Shown one piece after another: positions 24,845 through 34,175 of a DNA stretch of 64,000 nucleotides (positions are counted from its first letter, which is position 1; the number at the start of each line of letters is the position of its first letter). This DNA is from Flavobacterium sp. 9R. Its GTDB lineage: Bacteria; Bacteroidota; Bacteroidia; Flavobacteriales; Flavobacteriaceae. The notes beneath the pieces are model-generated. The model had not been told where the DNA came from and searched no databases. It saw only the letters and a program-made list of their open reading frames with translations. The stretch lies in NCBI RefSeq assembly GCF_902506345.1, contig NZ_LR733413.1:2915974-2979973 (forward strand), given 5' to 3'. The translations under genes were made by a program, and so were the position numbers.

Positions 24845-26743
24845 ATGAGTGACGCTTTACAACACGAATGTGGAATCGCTTTAGTTAGGCTTCTTAAGCC
24901 ACTTGAATACTATAAGGAAAAATATGGATCGGCTTTTTATGGCATCCAAAAAATGTATTTGCTTATGGAAAAACAGCACAACCGAGGACAAGATGGTGCT
25001 GGATTTGCAAGTATAAAATTAGATGTAGAGCCTGGTCAAAGATATATAAGTAGAGTGCGTTCTAATCATGCACAACCAATTCAAGATGTTTTTGCTCAGA
25101 TTAATTCAAGAATTAACGAAGAACTTACTCTTAACCCTGAATATGCTGAAAGCGTAGCGCTTCAAAAAGCAAATATTCCTTATTTGGGAGAGTTATTTTT
25201 GGGGCATGTTCGTTATGGTACTTTTGGAAAAAACAGTATCGAAAGTGTTCATCCTTTTCTACGTCAAAATAACTGGATGCATCGTAATTTGATTCTGGCT
25301 GGAAACTTTAATATGACCAATGTTAAAGAACTTTTCGAAAACTTGGTTGAGTTAGGTCAACATCCAAAAGAGATGGCGGATACCGTTACGGTAATGGAAA
25401 AAATTGGTCACTTTCTTGATGATGCAGTGACTGATTTGTATCAAGATTGCAAAAATGAAGGTTTAAATAAAAGAGAGGCTTCACCTGTAATAGCGGAACG
25501 ATTAAATGTTGCAAAGATTTTACGACGTGCAGCCAAAAATCTTGACGGAGGTTATGCTATGGCAGGTCTTTTAGGTCATGGAGATGCGTTTGTTTTTAGA
25601 GATCCAGCAGGAATTAGACCCGCTTATTATTATCAGGATGACGAAATTGTTGTTGTAGCCTCAGAGCGACCAGTGATTCAAACAGTATTTAATGTGCCTT
25701 TTGAAAAAGTGCATGAAATTGATCCAGGAGCTGCTTTGATAATCAAAAAGAACGGAACAGTTTCTATGCAAGAAATTCTTCCAGCAATTACAAAAAAGGC
25801 ATGTTCTTTTGAGCGAATTTATTTTTCAAGAGGTAGTGATGCCGAGATTTATAAAGAGCGCAAAATGTTAGGTAAACTGGTATTACCAGCTGTTTTGGAA
25901 ACAATTGATTACGATACTGATAATACTGTTTTTTCTTATATTCCGAATACTGCGGAAACTTCTTTCTTTGGTATGGTAGAAGCTGCTCAGGATTTTTTGA
26001 ATCAACGAAAAAACAATTATATTTTAGCCAATAGAAATACGTTAACAGCTGAGAGTTTACAAGAATTATTAGCCGTTAAAATCAGAACTGAAAAAGTAGC
26101 GATTAAAGATGCTAAATTAAGAACTTTTATCACAGAAGACAGTAGTAGAGACGATTTAGTGGCTCACGTTTATGATGTGACGTATGGAGTGGTTCAGCCA
26201 ACTGATAATTTAGTGATAATTGATGATAGTATTGTTCGTGGTACTACACTTAAGAAAAGTATCATCAAAATGATGGATCGTTTGAATCCTAAACGTATCG
26301 TTGTCGTTTCTTCAGCGCCTCAAATTCGTTACCCAGATTGTTACGGAATTGATATGGCCAAGCTTGAAGGTTTGATTGCTTTTAAAGCTGCTTTGGAGTT
26401 GCTTAAAGAAAGAAATCTATACCATATAGTTGATGAAGTTTATGCTAAGTGTAAAGCACAAGAAAACTTTAAAGATGTTGAAGTTGTGAATTATGTTAGT
26501 GCGATATATGATCCATTTACGCCACAAGAAATATCAGATAAAATTGCAGAAATGCTAAGTTCATCTGAAATCAATGCAGAAGTAAAAATTATTTTCCAAA
26601 CAGTTGAAAATTTACATATAGCTTGTCCTAAAAATTTAGGGGATTGGTATTTTACGGGTGATTATCCTACACCAGGAGGTAACCGTGTTGTCAATCGAGC
26701 TTTTATGAATTTTTATGAGGGCAAAGACGCCAGAGCGTATTAA
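24845..26743 (+). CDS. amidophosphoribosyltransferase, long form
   Basis: Glutamine amidotransferase fused to a phosphoribosyltransferase, the type that makes 5-phosphoribosylamine in purine synthesis. At 632 residues it is well above the ~470-510 of PurF in B. subtilis or E. coli. The N-terminal nucleophile is taken to be Cys9 (HECGIAL), with NRGQDGAGFAS and GHVRYGTFG downstream as in class II Gln amidotransferases. The PRPP loop is LVIIDDSIVRGTTLKKS (about 458-474). Extra length comes from insertions in the glutaminase half. A second, standard-length PurF probably exists elsewhere in the genome; this is not visible here. It follows the PfkB kinase and is closed by two terminators. Confidence 0.85.
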   Translation: MSDALQHECGIALVRLLKPLEYYKEKYGSAFYGIQKMYLLMEKQHNRGQDGAGFASIKLDVEPGQRYISRVRSNHAQPIQDVFAQINSRINEELTLNPEYAESVALQKANIPYLGELFLGHVRYGTFGKNSIESVHPFLRQNNWMHRNLILAGNFNMTNVKELFENLVELGQHPKEMADTVTVMEKIGHFLDDAVTDLYQDCKNEGLNKREASPVIAERLNVAKILRRAAKNLDGGYAMAGLLGHGDAFVFRDPAGIRPAYYYQDDEIVVVASERPVIQTVFNVPFEKVHEIDPGAALIIKKNGTVSMQEILPAITKKACSFERIYFSRGSDAEIYKERKMLGKLVLPAVLETIDYDTDNTVFSYIPNTAETSFFGMVEAAQDFLNQRKNNYILANRNTLTAESLQELLAVKIRTEKVAIKDAKLRTFITEDSSRDDLVAHVYDVTYGVVQPTDNLVIIDDSIVRGTTLKKSIIKMMDRLNPKRIVVVSSAPQIRYPDCYGIDMAKLEGLIAFKAALELLKERNLYHIVDEVYAKCKAQENFKDVEVVNYVSAIYDPFTPQEISDKIAEMLSSSEINAEVKIIFQTVENLHIACPKNLGDWYFTGDYPTPGGNRVVNRAFMNFYEGKDARAY

Positions 26744-26873
26744 AGAAATCATAAAATATGTATTTAATCGGATTTTTATGCATTTCATCGGAAAAGATTG
26801 TTAGTAATATTGCTTTGCAGTAAGTTTACTACACCATAATATTAGTAGGTTAAGTTTATGGTAGATTTGGGGC

Positions 26874-26903
26874 AAAAAGGGTGGAAGAAATTCCACCTTT
26901 TTT
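26874..26903 (+). terminator. terminator after the purF-like gene
   Basis: AAAAAGGGTGGAA (26874-26886) pairs with TTCCACCTTTTTT (26891-26903) with one G-U pair around a GAAA loop. The rest of the 312-bp gap to thiL holds one more terminator and no reading frame. Confidence 0.88.
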
Positions 26904-27000
26904 ATTTTAATCGTTAAATTAATTTGTTTCTGGCAATCATTGCATTCTTGTATTGCTTTTTTGGAATTATTTTAAGAATATTATTTAGGTATATTATATA

Positions 27001-27040
27001 AAAAAAGAGTCGTTTTCAATTAAGAAAACGACTCTTTTTT
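27001..27040. terminator. strong bidirectional terminator between the purF-like gene and thiL
   Basis: Perfect 17-bp stem (27001-27017 with 27024-27040) around AATTAA, with A and T runs at both ends; it terminates thiL on the minus strand and backs up the plus-strand terminator. Confidence 0.92.
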
Positions 27041-27054
27041 TTGGGATAAAATGG

Positions 27055-28101
27055 TTACTCACTCAAAGCATTCCAGCCTCTGGCTTTTAATGGAATTTTA
27101 GTATTGGCTCGAGTAATCAAATGTGTTCCTTCATTGGGTTCAGTCATATGGCCAATGATGGTGAAGTTGGGATTTCCTTTAATTTTGTCGAAATCAGTAA
27201 TAGCAATTGTAAACAATAATTCATAGTCTTCGCCACCATTTATAGCAATGGTAGTACTGTCAATATTGAATTCCTCGCATACTGAAATAAATTGAGGGTC
27301 TAATGGCAATTTGTCTTCATACAGATTACAGCCTACATTGGATTGTTTGCACAAATGCATAATTTCGGAAGAAATACCATCAGATACATCAATCATAGCC
27401 GTTGGTTGTATGTCTAAAGCGTGTAATAAGGTACGAATATCGGTTCTTGCTTCTGGTTTTAGTTGTCGCTCAATCAAATAAGTATAGGCGTCTAAATCAG
27501 GTTGTGAATTTGGATTTACTTGAAAGACTTGTTTTTCTCTTTCTAAAACTTGAAGTCCCATATATGCAGCACCAATATCTCCAGTCACTACTAATAAATC
27601 GGTCGCTTTGGCTCCGTTTCGATAAACAATCTCATTTTCATCTGCTTCACCCAAAGCGGTAATGCTAATAATCATTCCTTTTTGAGAAGAAGTAGTGTCG
27701 CCACCTATTACATCAACGTTGTATGCTTTGGCAGCTCGAGCAATTCCTTCATACAATTCTTCTAAAGCTTCTAATGGGAATCGATTAGAAACGGCTACCG
27801 AAACAGTGATTTGTGTAGGTTTGGCATTCATAGCACAAATATCAGATAGATTAACTACAACTGCTTTGTATCCCAAATGTTTTAAAGGCATATAAGCCAA
27901 ATCAAAGTGTACTCCTTCAATTAACAAGTCGGTTGAAATCACTGTTTTTTTTGTACCAAAATCTAAAACAGCTGCATCGTCACCAATTCCTTTTAATGTT
28001 GACTCTTGGTTTATTTCAAAGTTTTTTGTCAAATGGTCGATTAACCCAAATTCACCTAATTGAGCAATACTAGTACGTTGAGGGTTTTTATCTTCAATCA
28101 T
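27055..28101 (-). CDS. thiL: thiamine-monophosphate kinase
   Basis: Phosphorylates thiamine monophosphate to the active diphosphate. A 348-residue PurM/ThiL-fold protein: N-terminal FGLIDHLTKNF and GIGDDAAVLDFG with the metal-binding Asp pair, then ISTDLLIEGVHFDLAYMP, GGDTTSS and the C-terminal INGGEDYELLF signature. Cytoplasmic. It lies downstream of the large secreted-protein gene on the same strand, with about 100 bp between. Confidence 0.95.
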   Translation of the reverse strand: MIEDKNPQRTSIAQLGEFGLIDHLTKNFEINQESTLKGIGDDAAVLDFGTKKTVISTDLLIEGVHFDLAYMPLKHLGYKAVVVNLSDICAMNAKPTQITVSVAVSNRFPLEALEELYEGIARAAKAYNVDVIGGDTTSSQKGMIISITALGEADENEIVYRNGAKATDLLVVTGDIGAAYMGLQVLEREKQVFQVNPNSQPDLDAYTYLIERQLKPEARTDIRTLLHALDIQPTAMIDVSDGISSEIMHLCKQSNVGCNLYEDKLPLDPQFISVCEEFNIDSTTIAINGGEDYELLFTIAITDFDKIKGNPNFTIIGHMTEPNEGTHLITRANTKIPLKARGWNALSE

Positions 28102-28207
28102 GTTTAACTATTTTTTAAAAAAGCAAAGGTACGAAGATGTTGTTCTAATTTCGTTGGAATTTACATAGGTTTATAAAACTAATCAGTTTCTTTGCTTAAA
28201 ACAGTGC

Positions 28208-31200
28208 TTACCTTTTCATACTAAAATGCGATTTGAATACTTGTTGTTCTCCATTTAAAAGATAAGTGACTAGAAACCAATAATCGGTCGACGGCAATGG
28301 TCGGCCATTGTAATTCCCGTCCCATCCTGGACCTGAGGGTTTGATCTCTTTTATAAATTTCCCGTAGCGATCAAAGATTTGAATGATGGCATCGGGTTGA
28401 AATGCTAAATCCATTATGTTCCAAGTATCATTAAATCCATCATTATTTGGGGTGAAAAATTTTGGATATTTCAACACATTGGCTACCAAAATACGATCGT
28501 CACAGCCTCCTTTAATATCTTTAATGGTAACGGTATGTGCGCCCGAATCGACATCATAAAAAATAGAGCCAGTTTGAAAATCGCCATCGTCAAGTTTGAA
28601 TTCATAGCTGCCTAATCCATTCTTTACCGTTACTTCAATGTCGATAGAGTTAGTAAAAGCACTAGAGACCATAATGGTTGCCTCGGCTGGACTTGACTTT
28701 TCGACTGTATAAGTCGCGGGATTGAACCCACAATCAGCCCCAACACTTGGAGTTATTTTTTGACTTCTCATCGTGTAAACTCCTTCTTGAGTTGTTGAAA
28801 AATCAACTCCTGTACTAATTTTGGTACCTGACAAATACCAATCAACATTATAATCATTCGGATCTAGTCCTGAGGCTAATATGGCGGGTTGTAACACTTT
28901 GCCTGACTGAAAATCAACACAAATATAAGCCTGCTGCGGCGCTAAATCCTTCAAAGGAAATATGGTGATTTCAAAAGTAATCTCTGAGAAACAGTTAGGA
29001 TTCGTTGGCGAAGCAGCATAAATATACATTTTTTGACTTGCTGTAATCTCATCGCCAGCCTGATAGGGTGTGCCTCCTTTATTTACATTTGAATAATAAG
29101 CACCAAGGCTCAAAGGTGGTAAAATATAGCTAACACAAGCAGTGATATTTGTCGCAGGTTGAAGTGTGGGAGTGTTAGAGATGTTCACCATGAAAGACGT
29201 TTCACTCGAGCAAGTGATTCGGTTACCAGCCTCAGCAAAAACATATATTCTTTGAGTTGTTTTTAAAACAGTACCCACTGCGATTGGATCTTTCCCGTTT
29301 GGACTTAAGTAATATCCTCCGACAGTTAAAGGTGGCAAGGTATAACTATCACATGTATTTACATCAGCGAATGATCCTATATCCACTTTTTTTATGTTAA
29401 TTTTAAAGAAAGATTCATTACTACATGCTTTAAAATCATTCCATTCATTATAGATAAAGACAGTTTGTGAAGTGCTGATCAACGTGCCTTCAGGAATTAC
29501 CGTTCCAACTCCGTTACTGCCTCCCGAAGCCGTGTAATAGGTGCCATTTGTTAATCTTGGCAACGGAAAACTTGTACATGAAATGATGTCTGTAAAATTA
29601 TCAACAACGGGTTTTGGTCTAATTTCAATTTTAAACGCATGCTCGTTGCTGCACTCTGGGCTAGATGCAAATACATAAATCGTTTGGTTTATGGTAATAC
29701 GTGTTCCTGCTTGTAGTTGGTTTCCTCCTCCATTGGGTAAGGTGTAATATTTTCCATTTGTTAAAGCGGGTAAAATATATTCTTCACAAGCAAACACGTC
29801 ATCCGGTTTGTCAACCAATGGCAAGGGTTTTATTGTTATATCTATTTTTAGCGTATCGGTACAATTGGGTGTAGTGGTAGTAGTTGCAAAAAAATAGACC
29901 GTTTGCGAACTAATAATTTGGGTTCCAGCAGGAATTGCATTGCCATTACCTCTGGGCTGATCATAGTATCCGCCAATTGAAAGTGGAGGTAAGATATAAG
30001 ATCCACAACGGCTTACTGGCCCAAATAAGGAGGGATCAATGATCACAATTCTAAATGATGTTTCATTAGTGCATTGTCCATCATCGGTAAATATGTAAAT
30101 GGTTTGAGTGGCTGTTGTACTGCTTCCAGGGGACAAATTTGTTCCGCTTCCGCCCGGTTGCGTGTAATAGTTTCCTTTTGTTATAGTAGGTAAAACATAC
30201 GAGTTGCATGTTACCACATCTGCTAATTGCTCCACGAGTGGCAGCACAAAGACGGTTATAGCCACCGCTTCGTCTCTGCAAACTACTCCATTAATTTCAG
30301 CATAGTAAAAAATAGTTTGACTTGTTGTCAAAATAGTTCCTGCTGGTAAACGGCTACCACCACCATTGGATTGGGTATAAAACTCACCCACAAGTACATC
30401 TGGAACAACATATTGTCCACACCCTTCTTTCAAAAAAGATAAGTCATATGCCAAAGTGACCAAAAATGAAGTTTCATTACTGCAAATAGAATTGGGTGAG
30501 GGATCGTTGTATATATAATAAGTGCCCGATGTGGTAATCACATCACCGATATTGAGTTGAGTTCCTGTAGCGTTCGGACCAGTATAGTACTTTCCATTGG
30601 TAATATTAGGCAAGGTGTAACTATTGCAGGCAATAACATCAGCTATTCGATCCACATTGGCCAAGGGTGTAACAATTACATCAAAGGTGGCCGTGGAATA
30701 GCATTTCGACTCATTGTTGCTTTCTACACGTACCCAAATTGGAAGGGGAGATTGGGTTAATGTCATAATAAAATTACGGGGATTACTAATGCCATTAGTT
30801 TTATTATTGGCATCAATTAAATTAAAGTAATACCATAACGTATAATCTGTTGTTGGTAATCCATTTAAAATAATACTAACATTACTAGTTAAATCAACGG
30901 AGATTCGTCCATTTGCAGTATCGCACACTTTAATCTCAGGCGGATTGATAATATTTAGTGGAGCTGTAATTTGTAGTTCAAACGAAACCAAATCATTGCA
31001 AAGCGTGTTATTGGTAATGTGAATGGGTTTGATGTATATCGTTTTTTTGGCTGAAGTGATATAATTGGTCAATTGGTTAGCTGGAATAGCAGGTCCGTTT
31101 GCATTGGCATTGGACAAGGAGTCAAAATACAAAAGTGAATAGGCAGCAGGATCTAACCCAAGTGCAGCTGCATTATTTTGAGTTAAATCGAATGGGTAAC

Positions 31201-32260
31201 TTGTACTAGCATTATAGCAATTAACCAAGTCTTTAGGAGGGACTAAAGCCAATTCGAAAATGGTCACTTCATCTTTAATAACACATCCCGAAAGAGTGGC
31301 CGTTACACCATAGGTTCCTGCTTGAGTTACGGTCAATGAGGCGTTTGTCTCGCCTATGATTTCAACACCATTTAAAGTCCAAATATAACTGTAATTTCCA
31401 ATTAGATCCGACTGAAGTAGTAGCTGCTCTCCTTTGCAAAGAGTCTGGTCCGGCCCTAAGTTCATAGATGTTTTAAAACTACCACCTTTAATAAAAACTG
31501 CAGAATCATAGTTGCTATCGTTGTAATCGCCTATAGCCAATTTGATTTGATATGTCCGATTCGGAACTACCGCTGCAGAGGCAGTTAATACCTTGGTTTC
31601 GCCCCTCATATTCATAGCAGAAGTAGTGGGATTGCCAACATTATAATTATCAAAAAAAGAAGCATTAGCCGAAACACACGACGAATTGTACTTATTATCT
31701 CGAATATTTAAAACGGATACTGCTTGGTTTGTTTGGGGAAGTACTGCCAAATTAGTAGAAATACCAGTAGTAAGATCTGTCAATATAAAGCCAAAAACAT
31801 CGCTAAAACCACATTGAAACTCCCCATATTCGTTAGAAGCAAACAAAAAATCAAAACTAAAATTACTGGAGACTGGCGTAAAATCAAATTGAATTAAACT
31901 CACGTCAGTAATTGGGGTAATTTGTCCGTTACTATTACTAATCGCTTGCAAATCTGCATCCCCATTAGTGTTCAACTGACTACTCTCGTTGGCGCCAGTA
32001 TAGGTTCCCTCGGTGTACTTAGCGATTCCGTTTCTAATAATAATACCCTCTTGAAAGGGAAAATTAGGATTTGTGCTGCTAAACTTCCCAATCCCTAATC
32101 GTGATGAAAATTTGAAGTTGCTCTCCTCTGCGCAAGCATTTTGCAACAATTCTTTTCTGACCAATTCGGGAATACTCAACGTTGTAGTATCCACAACAAT
32201 GCCCTGCGACCAAGAGTGTGCCGAACAAAATAATAAAACAAGAAATAGAGCTTTTCTCAT
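28208..32260 (-). CDS. large secreted protein: choice-of-anchor L domain, eight internal repeats, T9SS type B sorting domain
   Basis: A 1350-residue exported protein. It has a signal peptide (MRKALFLVLLFCSAHSWSQ), a choice-of-anchor L domain (about 20-270; FDFLFASNEYGEFQCGFSDVFGF), Ig/PKD-like modules (about 270-540), then eight tandem ~65-70-residue repeats (roughly 540-1100, about positions 28965-30650) of the form C.SY.LP.L..G.YY...GG...L..GT.I..SQT.Y.FA....C..E..F.I, and a C-terminal type B gliding-motility-associated sorting domain (KFFTPNNDGFNDTWNI to the end, GWDGNYNGRPLPSTDYWF). The longer frame starts at a TTG at 32290; the ATG at 32260 is preferred because it begins the signal peptide. 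It should be exported by the type IX system and either released or anchored at the surface; adhesin-like function is an inference. A TATATTTG -7 box lies at 32288-32295 on the minus strand. Confidence 0.9.
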   Translation of the reverse strand: MRKALFLVLLFCSAHSWSQGIVVDTTTLSIPELVRKELLQNACAEESNFKFSSRLGIGKFSSTNPNFPFQEGIIIRNGIAKYTEGTYTGANESSQLNTNGDADLQAISNSNGQITPITDVSLIQFDFTPVSSNFSFDFLFASNEYGEFQCGFSDVFGFILTDLTTGISTNLAVLPQTNQAVSVLNIRDNKYNSSCVSANASFFDNYNVGNPTTSAMNMRGETKVLTASAAVVPNRTYQIKLAIGDYNDSNYDSAVFIKGGSFKTSMNLGPDQTLCKGEQLLLQSDLIGNYSYIWTLNGVEIIGETNASLTVTQAGTYGVTATLSGCVIKDEVTIFELALVPPKDLVNCYNASTSYPFDLTQNNAAALGLDPAAYSLLYFDSLSNANANGPAIPANQLTNYITSAKKTIYIKPIHITNNTLCNDLVSFELQITAPLNIINPPEIKVCDTANGRISVDLTSNVSIILNGLPTTDYTLWYYFNLIDANNKTNGISNPRNFIMTLTQSPLPIWVRVESNNESKCYSTATFDVIVTPLANVDRIADVIACNSYTLPNITNGKYYTGPNATGTQLNIGDVITTSGTYYIYNDPSPNSICSNETSFLVTLAYDLSFLKEGCGQYVVPDVLVGEFYTQSNGGGSRLPAGTILTTSQTIFYYAEINGVVCRDEAVAITVFVLPLVEQLADVVTCNSYVLPTITKGNYYTQPGGSGTNLSPGSSTTATQTIYIFTDDGQCTNETSFRIVIIDPSLFGPVSRCGSYILPPLSIGGYYDQPRGNGNAIPAGTQIISSQTVYFFATTTTTPNCTDTLKIDITIKPLPLVDKPDDVFACEEYILPALTNGKYYTLPNGGGNQLQAGTRITINQTIYVFASSPECSNEHAFKIEIRPKPVVDNFTDIISCTSFPLPRLTNGTYYTASGGSNGVGTVIPEGTLISTSQTVFIYNEWNDFKACSNESFFKINIKKVDIGSFADVNTCDSYTLPPLTVGGYYLSPNGKDPIAVGTVLKTTQRIYVFAEAGNRITCSSETSFMVNISNTPTLQPATNITACVSYILPPLSLGAYYSNVNKGGTPYQAGDEITASQKMYIYAASPTNPNCFSEITFEITIFPLKDLAPQQAYICVDFQSGKVLQPAILASGLDPNDYNVDWYLSGTKISTGVDFSTTQEGVYTMRSQKITPSVGADCGFNPATYTVEKSSPAEATIMVSSAFTNSIDIEVTVKNGLGSYEFKLDDGDFQTGSIFYDVDSGAHTVTIKDIKGGCDDRILVANVLKYPKFFTPNNDGFNDTWNIMDLAFQPDAIIQIFDRYGKFIKEIKPSGPGWDGNYNGRPLPSTDYWFLVTYLLNGEQQVFKSHFSMKR

Positions 32261-32287
32261 AATTCTGAATGTATTATTTGGGTTACA

Positions 32288-32295
32288 CAAATATA
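32288..32295 (-). promoter_or_regulatory. -7 element of the large secreted-protein gene
   Basis: TATATTTG on the minus strand, 27 bp before the chosen ATG; it overlaps the TTG that opens the longer frame, which argues against that start. Confidence 0.5.
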
Positions 32296-32477
32296 CAAAT
32301 CAAAACAGTAAAAATTTGATAATCAATAAATTGAGTTGTTTATTGTTTGAAAAAACTACCATTTCACACCAACAATGTCAAACATCCGAAAGCAATTGAT
32401 TACAAAATAACAGTAGCACCTAGCGCATCGCATCAAAATTGATTAAATTGCAACTTAGACCTATAAAATTAAAAAAA

Positions 32478-33410
32478 ATGGAAGCATTCGATATAGTGAC
32501 CCTAACGGTCAACCCAGCAGTTGATAAAAGCACTAGTTTTAAAGGATTAGTAGCCGAACAAAAAATTCGTTGCGAAGTGCCAAGATACGATGCGGGTGGA
32601 GGCGGAATCAATGTTTCTAAAGCTATCGCTCGTTTGGGCGGCAATTCTATGGCTGTATTTACTTCAGGTGGGGCAATGGGACAATTGTTAGAAGAATTAG
32701 TAGCCAAAGAAAATATTGCCAGTGAGGCTGTTGCTGTGGAGAGTTGGACAAGAGAAAGTTTTGTGGCGGTAGATACGAATACCAACTCACAATACCGATT
32801 TGGATTTACTGGAGGTTCGTTAACGGAAGAAGAAAGTAAGCTATTTTTAGCTAAAATTGGGGAGTTCAAACCCAAATTTTTGATCGCTAGCGGTAGTTTG
32901 AATGAAGGCTTGAATGCTGATTTTTATCAAAAAGTAGCTGAAATTGCTAAAAAAAACAATTCAAAACTAATAGTAGATACTTCAGGAGAAGCTTTAGAAA
33001 AAGTCCTTGAAGTTGGCGCTTATTTAATTAAGCCAAACGTTGGTGAACTAGCCAAATTAATTGGAGAAGAGCGACTAGAAATGGAAGAAGTAAACGAAGC
33101 AGCCAAGAAAATTATAGCTAAAGGAGGTGCGGAAATAGTCGTAGTTTCTTTGGGACCACAAGGCGCCGTACTGGTTACCAAAGACCATTATGAGTTTGTT
33201 CCTGCACCCAATGTCGCTAAAAAGAGTACGGTAGGTGCTGGTGATAGTATGGTAGGAGGAATGGTTTGGGCACTTTCTCAAAATAAACCTTTAAAAGAAG
33301 TTATTCGATGGGGAGTGGCTTGTGGTTCAGCCGCTACGATGAACGAAGGCACCCAATTATTCAAAGGCTCCGATGCACAGCGATTGTTTGATTGGTTGAA
33401 GGATAAATAG
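32478..33410 (+). CDS. 1-phosphofructokinase/6-phosphofructokinase II family kinase
   Basis: A 310-residue PfkB-family hexose-phosphate kinase. The N-terminal LTVNPAVDKST, KAIARLGGNSMAV and the C-terminal STVGAGDSMVGGMVW (catalytic Asp) fit the FruK/PfkB/LacC branch rather than ribokinase. Whether the substrate is fructose 6-phosphate, fructose 1-phosphate or tagatose 6-phosphate cannot be told. The ATG at 32478 is preferred to a TTG at 32439, since it begins the conserved MEAFDIVTLTVNPA. Divergent from the secreted-protein gene; the terminator hairpin after it is copy A of a direct repeat. Confidence 0.88.
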   Translation: MEAFDIVTLTVNPAVDKSTSFKGLVAEQKIRCEVPRYDAGGGGINVSKAIARLGGNSMAVFTSGGAMGQLLEELVAKENIASEAVAVESWTRESFVAVDTNTNSQYRFGFTGGSLTEEESKLFLAKIGEFKPKFLIASGSLNEGLNADFYQKVAEIAKKNNSKLIVDTSGEALEKVLEVGAYLIKPNVGELAKLIGEERLEMEEVNEAAKKIIAKGGAEIVVVSLGPQGAVLVTKDHYEFVPAPNVAKKSTVGAGDSMVGGMVWALSQNKPLKEVIRWGVACGSAATMNEGTQLFKGSDAQRLFDWLKDK

Positions 33411-33450
33411 GAAAAGTCCCTAACCCCAACTTGGCGGGGAATTAGAAATA

Positions 33451-33493
33451 AAAAAACTTGACAATTTTTACATCGTCAGGTTTTCTTTTTATT
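33451..33493 (+). repeat. 43-bp direct repeat, copy A (terminator of the PfkB-type gene)
   Basis: Identical to 34176-34218 at 41 of 43 positions. It contains a terminator hairpin, CTTGAC...GTCAGG with A and T runs. The one change in the stem gives U-G on the plus strand but C-A on the minus strand, in keeping with use as the plus-strand terminator of the upstream kinase gene. Together with copy B it brackets the toxin-antitoxin pair. Confidence 0.85.
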
Positions 33494-33529
33494 GTCATAA
33501 AAGCTAATGCAATATTTGCAGAAAAAAAA

Positions 33530-33835
33530 TTACTTATTTCGCTTTTTCCAAATTTCAGGATTTCTCGAAGTATGAAAAACAGCAAAAACAGTAATTAACT
33601 TTAGTTCTTCGTTTACTAGATAATGAATTAGGAAAGGGAATTTTTCAATTTTCCGACATCTCACCTCGTCGTATTTTATAGAATATAAGTAAGGGTTTTT
33701 CTTTAAAGAATTAATTTGTCTTTTAACTTGAGATTTATAGCGAAAACCCAAACCTTTTAATTGTATTTCATACCATTCAGAGGTTTCAAGGATGTCATTG
33801 AATGCGTCAATATCTATCTTTAATTTATAGCCCAA
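33530..33835 (-). CDS. RelE/ParE-family toxin
   Basis: A 101-residue basic protein of the ParE/RelE toxin fold: N-terminal helices with SEWYEIQLKGLGFRYKSQVKRQI, then KNPYLYSIKYDEVRCRKIEKFPFLIHYLV, and a C-terminal strand ITVFAVFHTSRNPEIWKKR. The FPF.I.Y and HTSRNP segments are typical of ParE toxins, which inhibit gyrase, but RelE-like ribonuclease action is not excluded. The only possible start is a TTG at 33835, five bases after the antitoxin stop, so its translation is probably coupled to the antitoxin. The pair sits between two convergent core genes. Confidence 0.82.
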   Translation of the reverse strand: MGYKLKIDIDAFNDILETSEWYEIQLKGLGFRYKSQVKRQINSLKKNPYLYSIKYDEVRCRKIEKFPFLIHYLVNEELKLITVFAVFHTSRNPEIWKKRNK

Positions 33836-33840
33836 ACCTT

Positions 33841-34062
33841 TTATAGTGCTTTAGATACTTTGTCCCAATCCAAAAGGCGTTCAGAATTAGTTTTAGCTTT
33901 AGCGATTCGATCTAAAACAATTTTTTGATGTTCTATAGGAATTTCAACATCTTCATTCCAAAGCGCATCATTGATTTTCAATCGATCTTTTGGAGATAAT
34001 TGTTTAACCGCTTCAAGTAATTGACTTACACTTAAATCAATGTTTAATTTTATTGTTTCCAT
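33841..34062 (-). CDS. addiction-module antitoxin
   Basis: A 73-residue acidic protein: METIKLNIDLSVSQLLEAVKQLSPKDRLKINDALW, then NSERLLDWDKVSKAL, as in the small addiction-module protein family paired with RelE/ParE toxins. The C-terminal half is the expected toxin-binding region. It is the first gene of the pair and ends five bases before the toxin start. No operator palindrome was recognised upstream. The unit is bracketed by copies A and B of a 43-bp direct repeat. Confidence 0.8.
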   Translation of the reverse strand: METIKLNIDLSVSQLLEAVKQLSPKDRLKINDALWNEDVEIPIEHQKIVLDRIAKAKTNSERLLDWDKVSKAL

Positions 34063-34175
34063 AAAAACAAAGTTAATGAAAAAAGGTTTTGTTACCTGTT
34101 AGCCTTATACTATTTTCTAAGTATAAATAGTCTTAATTATTAGTTTGAAAATAAATATGATTTTTAATCTAAACA

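Noticed and set aside
33421..33445. CCCCAACTTGGCGGGG-like hairpin just after the PfkB-family kinase gene
   Set aside because: Short stem without a T run; the true terminator is the repeat copy A that follows.
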